Below are positions 44,969-51,976 of a DNA stretch of 60,849 nucleotides, in pieces. The position numbers and the translations under genes are program-made. Under the pieces are notes generated by a model, which saw only the letters and a program-made list of their open reading frames with translations, ran no database searches and was not told the DNA's origin. This DNA is from Actinomycetales bacterium UBA1383 (GTDB taxonomy: Bacteria > Actinomycetota > Actinomycetes > Actinomycetales > Actinomycetaceae): the NCBI GenBank assembly GCA_002305415.1, contig DBQX01000111.1:1-60849 (forward strand), in the 5' to 3' direction. The stretch's first letter is position 1, and every line of letters begins with the position of its first letter.

Positions 44969-44974
44969 TAGGGT
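44969..44974 (+). promoter_or_regulatory. -10 box of orn
   Basis: TAGGGT ends 6 nt before the orn GTG at 44981, consistent with leaderless transcription from the start codon. Confidence 0.4.
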
Positions 44975-44980
44975 GGAGCC

Positions 44981-45688
44981 GTGAGTGTGACCCCCAAGGA
45001 CGCGATCGTCTGGATCGACTGCGAGATGACCGGGCTCGACGTTGAGGCCGACGCCCTCATCGAGGTCGCCGTGATCGTGACCGATTCCGAACTCAACCCC
45101 CTCGACGACGGCGTCGACGTCGTGATCACGCCTCCCGAGCGGGCGCTCGCCACAATGGTGGACCTCGTGCGCCGGATGCACACCTCTTCAGGGCTCCTGC
45201 CCGCCCTCGCCGACGGGGTGAGCCTCGAGGAGGCGACTCGGATCGTCCTGGACTACATCAAGGGGCATGTCCCCACCGCCCGCAAGGCACCGATCGCGGG
45301 GAACTCCGTCGGCACGGACAGGGCATTCCTCGAGCGCCACATGCCGGCGGTGACCGACCACCTGCACTACCGCGTCATCGACGTGTCGTCGATCAAGGAG
45401 CTGGCGCGCCGCTGGTATCCGCGAGCCTATTTCGCCTCGCCCCCGAAGCGCGGCGGGCATCGCGCGCTCGCGGACATCCGCGAGTCGATCGCCGAGCTGC
45501 GCTACTACCGCGCCGTGCTGTTCCCTGCCGGCGAGGGGCCCGACATCGACACCTGCCGGCTGGTGGCCCGCGAGATCGCCGGACTCGCACCCGAGGCCAT
45601 GGCGGACGTGGCGTCCGCGGACACCGCGCCCTCACCGGAGGCTGCGGTGGAGCCTCAGCAGGCCCCGCACCGGCCCGGCCCCGCATGA
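44981..45688 (+). CDS. orn: Oligoribonuclease
   Basis: A DEDDh 3'-5' exonuclease that degrades the last 2-5 nucleotide fragments of RNA, including pGpG. It is 235 residues: the core is about 190, followed by an Ala/Pro-rich tail. DEDD motifs are seen as WIDCEMTGLD (8-19), the middle NSVGTDRAFLERHMP block and KRGGHRALADIRESI. GTG 44981 is preceded by a -10 box 6 nt away. Confidence 0.95.
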   Translation: MSVTPKDAIVWIDCEMTGLDVEADALIEVAVIVTDSELNPLDDGVDVVITPPERALATMVDLVRRMHTSSGLLPALADGVSLEEATRIVLDYIKGHVPTARKAPIAGNSVGTDRAFLERHMPAVTDHLHYRVIDVSSIKELARRWYPRAYFASPPKRGGHRALADIRESIAELRYYRAVLFPAGEGPDIDTCRLVAREIAGLAPEAMADVASADTAPSPEAAVEPQQAPHRPGPA

Positions 45689-45720
45689 AGAAGGGGCCGA
45701 CCCCACGGGGCCGGCCCCAG
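45689..45720 (-). terminator. Bidirectional hairpin between orn and tRNA-His
   Basis: GGGGCCG (45693-45699) pairs with CGGCCCC (45712-45718), with an inner CCCC/GGGG stem in the loop. On the minus strand it is followed by TTCTTC, so it best serves tRNA-His; on the plus strand it directly follows the orn stop. Confidence 0.6.
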
Positions 45721-45728
45721 CTCGCCAG

Positions 45729-45802
45729 GGTGAGTGACGGGGCTCGAACCCGCGACATCCTGGACCACAACCAGGTGCTCTACCAGCTGAGCTACACCCA
45801 CC
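45729..45802 (-). tRNA. tRNA-His (anticodon GTG)
   Basis: The gene encodes the extra G(-1) opposite C73 that marks tRNA-His. Acceptor GTGGGTG pairs with CACTCAC (one G-T), the anticodon loop is TTGTGGT and the T-arm reads CGGGTTCGAGCCCCG. CCA is not encoded. Confidence 0.95.
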
Positions 45803-45882
45803 ATCGCGCCGGACGGCAGCAGGGACGAGTCTAGCGGCTCGGCGGTCACGCACCCAAACAGGGCCGCGTGGACTGCGTCACC

Positions 45883-46791
45883 TCACCAGAACGCCCTAAC
45901 GGCGATGGCGTCGGCGAAGTTGTCCACCGCGCCCGGCACCGCCGCGAGGTACAGGGTCACGTCCATGAGGTTGACCTCCAGCACCTTGAGACCGTCGGCG
46001 GTGTGGATGATGTCGACTCGCGCGTAGATGAGGAGGTGGTCGCGCCCGGTCACCTTCCGGATACAGGCATGGAACGCGTTGCGGACGTCCTCTCCGAGGT
46101 GTCGTTCCTCGGGACTGACCTCGTGCGGGTAGGCGCGGGAGCGGGGCGCGGATCCGGGATCGACCTCGGTCTGGAGGATGCCCTCCTTCTCGACCGCGTG
46201 GGAGAACAGCCCGTTGAAGTACACGAGGGAGATCTCACCCCGGTCACCCACGGCCGTGAGGTAGCGCTGGACGAGCGCTGCCCGCCCGGTGCCGAGGATG
46301 TCCAGGGCGTGCTGGATCGCGGCTCCGCGTGATCGCGCGTCGGTGGAGGTGTAGCGGCCTGTGGTGTGCCGGTTCGACGAGAGTGACGACTTCACGACGA
46401 AGTCCCCGCGTGCGGGCATGCGGGTGTGGACCTGGTGCTTCGACAGCCCCGCTCCCGGCTCGAGCCAGGTCGTGTCGATCGTCGGCACCCCGCTCAGCGC
46501 GAGGTCCTGCAGATAGTGCTTGTCGGAGTTCCAGCGCAGCACGCCCGGGTCGTTGAGGAGCCGCGGGACCCGTGCGGCCCACTCGAAGAACTCCTCTGGC
46601 CGGTCAGCGAAGTCCGAAACGGTGAGGATGACGCACAGCCCGGCACCCTCCCAGTCGACCCCGGGGTCATCCCAGACCGCCGTGCCCACCTCCACGCCGC
46701 GACGCGAGATCGCGTCCAGGAGGCCGGAGAAGTCGTCGGACAGTGTGGGCAGGTCGCTGCTCGTGACGAGCGTCACCTTTGGTCTTGACAC
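45883..46791 (-). CDS. ATP-grasp protein of unknown function
   Basis: A 302-residue protein with the ATP-grasp layout of glutathione synthase/RimK relatives: a phosphate-binding lysine in DFVVKSSLSSNRH, the adenine-site stretch ALVQRYL, and Mg ligands in YARVDIIHTADG and VLEVNLMDV near the C-terminus. It should join a carboxylate to an amine or thiol with ATP. I cannot name its substrates. GTG 46791 is the first codon of the frame; no clear operon partner exists. Confidence 0.7.
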   Translation of the reverse strand: MSRPKVTLVTSSDLPTLSDDFSGLLDAISRRGVEVGTAVWDDPGVDWEGAGLCVILTVSDFADRPEEFFEWAARVPRLLNDPGVLRWNSDKHYLQDLALSGVPTIDTTWLEPGAGLSKHQVHTRMPARGDFVVKSSLSSNRHTTGRYTSTDARSRGAAIQHALDILGTGRAALVQRYLTAVGDRGEISLVYFNGLFSHAVEKEGILQTEVDPGSAPRSRAYPHEVSPEERHLGEDVRNAFHACIRKVTGRDHLLIYARVDIIHTADGLKVLEVNLMDVTLYLAAVPGAVDNFADAIAVRAFW

Positions 46792-46984
46792 GCCCCCAAC
46801 CTACCCGCTCCCACGTGCTGGCTCCATCGTTCGCGCGGTGACCGAACAATCGCGCCGGCATCCCGGTGGGCCGCCTCTCAGGGACTTTGGTCATCCGTCT
46901 GCGTGCGGGGGCGGAGGTTAGCTTGACAGCGGAGCGACTCCCTACCTGGTCTCGCCGTTACTCCGCACGATCTGGACGAACAAC
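46792..46984 (+). promoter_or_regulatory. Promoter region of the PFOR/Nfn operon
   Basis: This 193-base gap separates two divergent genes. The only -10-like hexamer I see for the plus strand is TAGCTT at about 46919-46924. GTTCG/CGAAC around 46830-46848 is a weak inverted repeat that could be an operator. No ribosome-binding sequence lies immediately before ATG 46985. Confidence 0.3.
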
Positions 46985-49900
46985 ATGACAGCTCAGCAGC
47001 CGAAGTACCCGGGCACCCCCGATGTCATCAACGGCAATGGAGCCGTTGCCCACGTGATGAGGCACGTGTGCGGCGGCGTCATCGGTTACCCGATCACCCC
47101 CTCCACGGAGATCTCCGAGCTGTACGAGGCCGCTCGCGCCGAGGGGGGCGTCAACGTCTGGGGCAAGCACCCGTTCTTCTTCGAGCCGGAGGGCGAGCAC
47201 TCGGCGCAGAGTGGCGCCCTCGGTGCCGCGCTGACCGGCGGCCAGTTCATCTCGAACGCCTCCTCCAGCCAGGGGATCCTCTACGCGATGGAGTCGCACT
47301 TCGTCACGGTCGGCAAGAAGATCGGCGGCTTCGTGCTCCAGGTCGCGGCCCGGGTGGTCTCGAAACACTCGCTCAACGTCATGGCGGGCCACGACGACGT
47401 GTACGCCCTCCTTCCGTCCGGCTACACGATCCTCTTCGGCGCCAATCCGCAGGAGGCCGCGGACCTCGCGGCGATCTCCTACCGGACGTCCGCGCTGAGC
47501 CTCATCCCGGTCGCGAACGCCATGGACGGCTTCTCGACGAGCCACATGATGAGCGAGGCACACCTGCCGGAGCCGGCACTGCTGCGTGAGTACCTCGGCG
47601 ACCCCGCTGGGCGCATCCCCTGCCCGACCGTCGCCCAGGAGTTGCTCTTCGGGGCGAAGGGCCGCGTCTTCCAGCTGAACCAGTACCTCACCCGCAACGA
47701 GGCGGCCTTCACCGAGGGTGACCTCGCCAGCCTCACGGACTGGCTCGACGGCCACGCCGCAGCGGTGGAGGCGGACAATGCCGGTGCGCTCGTCGCGGAG
47801 ACCCTGGCGTGGGTTCCGGAGCTCCTGCACCGCCAGTGGCGCCGCCAGTGGGTGAACGCCTGGGAGAAGGGGACGCGCCAACTCGTCCCGGCGCTCATCG
47901 ACGTCAACAACCCCGGGCTCACGGGCCCGGTGCAGAACCAGCCGGACTTCCAGGCCGGCGCGGCCGACCACCGCACCCACTTCGCGTCCGCCGTCCCCGC
48001 ACTGGTCCGCCAGGCGATGGCCGAGTACACGGAGCTGACCGGACGCGCCTACTCGCCCGTCCACACCATCATGTGCGACGACGCCGACTACGTGATGGTG
48101 GGACTGGGCTCCGTGACGGAAGACGTCGAAGCGGTCCTGCCGTACCTGCGGAGCCAGGGCCTGAAGGTGGGTCTCGTGGCGGTCAAGCTGCTGCAGCCTT
48201 TCCCCGAGGCCGAGATCGCCGCCGCACTCGCGGGCAAGAAGGCGGTCACCGTTCTCGAGCGCTCCGACCAGATGGCCCTCACGGACCTTGTCACCCGCGC
48301 CCTGTTCAAGGCGCGCGAGAACGGCGAGACCGGCGGTGCGGCCTTCCCGGGTGTGCCCTCGCTGGACGCCACGCCACGCCTCACGTCGGCGATCTTCGGG
48401 CTCGGTGGCCACGACCTGCAGCCCCGCCACCTCATCGCCGCCTTCCGGAACATGGAGAATGGCACCGGATCACCCCTCGTGTACCTCGGGACGCAGTTCT
48501 TCGATGACGACCCGTCCCCCGCGATGGCCGAGATCCAGGCGCGGCTGCGGGTTGCCTACCCCGAGACGGCCCTCATGGCGCTGCGGACCGAGCCCAACCC
48601 GCCACTCCTGCCGCCGTCGGCGATGCGCATCCGGTTCCACTCGGTCGGTGGCTACGGGACGATCGCCACCGGCAAGCTGCTGACGGACATCCTCGCCGGC
48701 GTGCTGGGGATGCACTCGAAGTCCGCCCCGAAGTACGGCTCGGAGAAGAGCGGCGCCGCCACGAACTACTACATCACGCTGAGCCCTGAGCCGGTGAAGA
48801 TCACCAACGCCGAGCTTGAGGACGTGGAGATCGTCATCTCGCCCGACCACAAGGTGTTCAACCACACGGACCCCCTCAAGGGTCTCGCGGAGGGCGGCAC
48901 GTTCATCATGCAGTCCAGCCTCTCCCCGGAGGAGGTGTGGCGGGAACTGCCACGCAAGGCGCGCCGGACGATCCGCTCGCGGAACATCCGCTTCCACGTG
49001 GTCGACGCCTTCTCGGTGGCCAAGCAGCACGCCCCCACTCCCGAGCTCGAGACCCGCATGATGGGCATCGCCTTCATCGGCGCAGTCGCGGCCCACGTGG
49101 ACCGCGTAACGGCGGGCGCGCCCCGTGAGGACATCCTCGAGAAGGTCCGCGAGCAGATCGTCAAGAAGTTCGGCCGCAAGGGCGAGGCCGTCGTCGAGGC
49201 CAACATGGCTGTGATCCGCGACGGCGCCGCGGTCACCCGCAGGGTCGACTACGAGTCGGAGGCGCTGCGCGCGATCAGCGACGACGTCGCGCCCGTCCGG
49301 GTCCGATCGGTCGCGCTGTCCCGTTCCCTCAGCGAGCCGGGCGGGTGCTCGAGCTGCGCGGGCCTCTTCGACGTCGACTACTACGAGCGGATGATCGCGA
49401 AGCCCTTCCGCGAGGGCACCATCTCCGAAGCGCCCGTACTGCCGGGGACCGGCCTGTTCATGCCGCCGGGCACCGCCGCGGGCAAGGACAAGGGCCTGTT
49501 CCGCAGGACCGTGCCGATCTTCCAGGCCGACCTGTGCACGGGCTGCATGGAGTGCGCGCTGGTCTGCCCGGATGCCGCCATCCCCAACACGGCCATCCGC
49601 TTCGAGGACATGCTCCTCACCGGGATCCGGGAGAGCTACGCACAGGATGCGGACCGTGAGGCGCTGCGCGCCCGGGTGCCGGACCTCGCCGCGTCGGTGC
49701 GCGCCCTGTACGCGGAGAAGCGGGACGCGGACGGCTTCGCCGCCGCCGTCGCGCAGGCGGCGTTGTCTCTCACCGAATCGCACCCGGAGCTGCGCGGCGC
49801 GGTGGACGCCCTGGTGGCGTCCCTCTCCCAGTTCCCGGTGGCACGGACCCGCGCGTTCTTCGACGCGATCGAGAAGAAGGAGCCGGGGGCTGGTGCCCTG

Positions 49901-51976
49901 TTCGCCGCCACCGTCGACCCGTGGAAGTGCACCGGCTGCCTGGAGTGCGTGGACGTGTGCGGCCCCAACGCGCTCGTGCCGCAGGACCAGGACGAGTCCG
50001 TCCTCGACCTCCTGCAGGAGCGGTTCGAGTTCCTCACCGAGCTGCCCAACACCCCCGAGCGGTACTCCGAGGTGGTTCCCGGGCCGGGTGGGGATCCGAA
50101 GCGCATGCTGCTGGACCACGACCACTACTACGCCACGACCGGCGGCCACGGCGGCTGCCGCGGCTGCGGTGAGGTGACGTCCATCCGGCTGGTCACGTCC
50201 ACGAGCCACTCGATCACGGAGAAGCGGCAGCAGCGCCAGCGTGCGGAACTCGAGGACGTCGTCGACCGGCTGGCCGACAGGCTCGCCACGATCCCCGCGG
50301 AGCAGTCGGTGCGGCGCGCGCGGGTCGGTGAGCTGCTGGCGACGCTGGAGCACCAGCTCTACCTCCTCGAGGGCGGGCCGACCGGGGCGGGCCCGTCCGG
50401 GACCGTGATCGCCAACGCCACCGGCTGCTCGAGCGTCTACGCCTCGACGATGCCGTTCAACCCCTACACCGACCCGTGGGTGAACAGCCTCTTCCAGGAT
50501 GCCCAGCCGGTCGCGAAGGGCATGTTCGAGGGCATCGCGGCCCAGCTGGTCGACGTCGTCAAGGCGCTGCGGCTGGCCCGCCTCGAGCTGGCCGACGCCT
50601 ACGACCCCGCGCGGGACGACGCCGCCCTGAGCCTCTTGACGTGGGAGGACTTCACCCCCGAGGAGATGGAGCTGCTGCCGACGGTGCTCACCATCGGAGG
50701 GGATGGCGCCACCTACGACATCGGTTTCGGCGCCCTGTCGCGGATCCTGACGAGCACCACCCCGATCAAGGTGATGGTCCTCAACAGCGGGGTCTACTCG
50801 AACACGGGAGGACAGGCCTCGACCGCCAGCTTCACCTCGCAGGACTCCGACCTCGCACGCGCCGGCAAGGCCCACCGCGGCAAGCAGGAGTCCCGCAAGG
50901 AACTCGGGCTCATCGCGTCGTTCCACCCGAACGTGTTCGTGGTGTCGACCGCCACGGCCTACCAGAGCCACTTCCTCAGGAACACGCTCGAGTTCCTGAG
51001 CCAGCAGCAGATGCCCGCCGTGATGGACGTCTACACCCCGTGCCAGTCCGAGCACGGTGTCGCGGATGACGCCGCCAACCGGCGCGCCCGCCTCGCGGTC
51101 AAGTCGCGGATGAATCCGCTGTTCGTGCACGACCCCCGGAGGGGCGCGCACATCCACGAGCGATTCTCGCTCGACGGCAACCCTGACCCGACCAGGACAT
51201 GGTCGGCCAACAAGCTCGAGTACGTCGACACGGATGGGAGCCTCCAGCTCCTCACCACGGTCGTGACTCCCGCCGACTTCGCCCTCGGGGAGACGCGGTT
51301 CAAGTCCCAGTTCCGCAGGATGCGTCCGGAGGAGGCTGCCGCCGCGCTGCCGATCGACGAGTACGTCGAGCTGGACGAGGCGGACCGCGCCGGCTATGTC
51401 CCGTTCGTGCACACCACGGACCCCGACATGCGGCTGCTGAAGATGGTCTGTTCCCCCTCGATGGTGCAGCTCGTCGAGGAGCGCCGCCGTAACTGGCAGC
51501 TCCTGCAGTACCTCGCCGGGCAGGACGTCGACAGGCTCACGGCCCTGCACAAGACGCAGCTCGCGGAACTGCAGGCGAAGTACGAGGAGGCTGCCAGCGC
51601 CCGTGAGACGTCCCTGGACGACATCGCGGCGATGATGGCGCGGCTGGCGAGCACGGGCGGGGTCACGGCTCCAGCTGTCCCGGTCGCCGCGGCAGGGCCC
51701 GCTGCCGCGAGCACGCCCCCGGTGGCGGCACCCGCGCCGGCGGATCGGCCCATCGTGTCGCTCGCCGTCGAGGACCAGCCGAAGTGCACGGACTGCAAGA
51801 CCTGCTACCAGGAGCTTCCCGAGCTGTTCGAGCCGGTGCGCATGATCGTGGACGGCCAGTCACGCACGGTGGCCCGACTCATCCCGCACGCGCTCGACTC
51901 CCTGGAGGTCACCCCGGAACTGCGGGCGCGGATTGAGAAGGTCATTGCGAACTGCGACGCGGAGATCATCCGATGA
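46985..51976 (+). CDS. Pyruvate:ferredoxin oxidoreductase-type 2-oxoacid oxidoreductase with C-terminal ferredoxin-like domain
   Basis: A 1663-residue all-in-one PFOR (usual length about 1180-1200). Domains in order: TPP/pyrimidine domain (YPITPS 35-40; VAAR with Arg123; SSQG), gamma domain near 550-760, a 2x[4Fe-4S] domain (Cys851/854/857/861 and 982/985/988/992), then the TPP-diphosphate domain with Cys1058 and Cys1061, NATGCSS, GGDGATYDIGFG, YSNTGGQ and TPCQSEHG. An Ala/Pro linker leads to CTDCKTC (Cys1601/1604/1607) and a last Cys in VIANC, a one-cluster ferredoxin-like module. Pyruvate is the likely substrate, although the first domain diverges from typical PFOR. Its last 4 bases overlap the next gene. 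Confidence 0.88.
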   Translation: MTAQQPKYPGTPDVINGNGAVAHVMRHVCGGVIGYPITPSTEISELYEAARAEGGVNVWGKHPFFFEPEGEHSAQSGALGAALTGGQFISNASSSQGILYAMESHFVTVGKKIGGFVLQVAARVVSKHSLNVMAGHDDVYALLPSGYTILFGANPQEAADLAAISYRTSALSLIPVANAMDGFSTSHMMSEAHLPEPALLREYLGDPAGRIPCPTVAQELLFGAKGRVFQLNQYLTRNEAAFTEGDLASLTDWLDGHAAAVEADNAGALVAETLAWVPELLHRQWRRQWVNAWEKGTRQLVPALIDVNNPGLTGPVQNQPDFQAGAADHRTHFASAVPALVRQAMAEYTELTGRAYSPVHTIMCDDADYVMVGLGSVTEDVEAVLPYLRSQGLKVGLVAVKLLQPFPEAEIAAALAGKKAVTVLERSDQMALTDLVTRALFKARENGETGGAAFPGVPSLDATPRLTSAIFGLGGHDLQPRHLIAAFRNMENGTGSPLVYLGTQFFDDDPSPAMAEIQARLRVAYPETALMALRTEPNPPLLPPSAMRIRFHSVGGYGTIATGKLLTDILAGVLGMHSKSAPKYGSEKSGAATNYYITLSPEPVKITNAELEDVEIVISPDHKVFNHTDPLKGLAEGGTFIMQSSLSPEEVWRELPRKARRTIRSRNIRFHVVDAFSVAKQHAPTPELETRMMGIAFIGAVAAHVDRVTAGAPREDILEKVREQIVKKFGRKGEAVVEANMAVIRDGAAVTRRVDYESEALRAISDDVAPVRVRSVALSRSLSEPGGCSSCAGLFDVDYYERMIAKPFREGTISEAPVLPGTGLFMPPGTAAGKDKGLFRRTVPIFQADLCTGCMECALVCPDAAIPNTAIRFEDMLLTGIRESYAQDADREALRARVPDLAASVRALYAEKRDADGFAAAVAQAALSLTESHPELRGAVDALVASLSQFPVARTRAFFDAIEKKEPGAGALFAATVDPWKCTGCLECVDVCGPNALVPQDQDESVLDLLQERFEFLTELPNTPERYSEVVPGPGGDPKRMLLDHDHYYATTGGHGGCRGCGEVTSIRLVTSTSHSITEKRQQRQRAELEDVVDRLADRLATIPAEQSVRRARVGELLATLEHQLYLLEGGPTGAGPSGTVIANATGCSSVYASTMPFNPYTDPWVNSLFQDAQPVAKGMFEGIAAQLVDVVKALRLARLELADAYDPARDDAALSLLTWEDFTPEEMELLPTVLTIGGDGATYDIGFGALSRILTSTTPIKVMVLNSGVYSNTGGQASTASFTSQDSDLARAGKAHRGKQESRKELGLIASFHPNVFVVSTATAYQSHFLRNTLEFLSQQQMPAVMDVYTPCQSEHGVADDAANRRARLAVKSRMNPLFVHDPRRGAHIHERFSLDGNPDPTRTWSANKLEYVDTDGSLQLLTTVVTPADFALGETRFKSQFRRMRPEEAAAALPIDEYVELDEADRAGYVPFVHTTDPDMRLLKMVCSPSMVQLVEERRRNWQLLQYLAGQDVDRLTALHKTQLAELQAKYEEAASARETSLDDIAAMMARLASTGGVTAPAVPVAAAGPAAASTPPVAAPAPADRPIVSLAVEDQPKCTDCKTCYQELPELFEPVRMIVDGQSRTVARLIPHALDSLEVTPELRARIEKVIANCDAEIIR

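Noticed and set aside
47000..48430. 490-codon minus-strand frame opposite the first domain of PFOR
   Set aside because: Arg/Gly/Val-rich shadow; the plus strand carries clear TPP-domain motifs.
48470..51550. 1026-codon minus-strand frame opposite the PFOR gene
   Set aside because: Same reasoning: antisense shadow of a well-supported gene with no recognisable motif.
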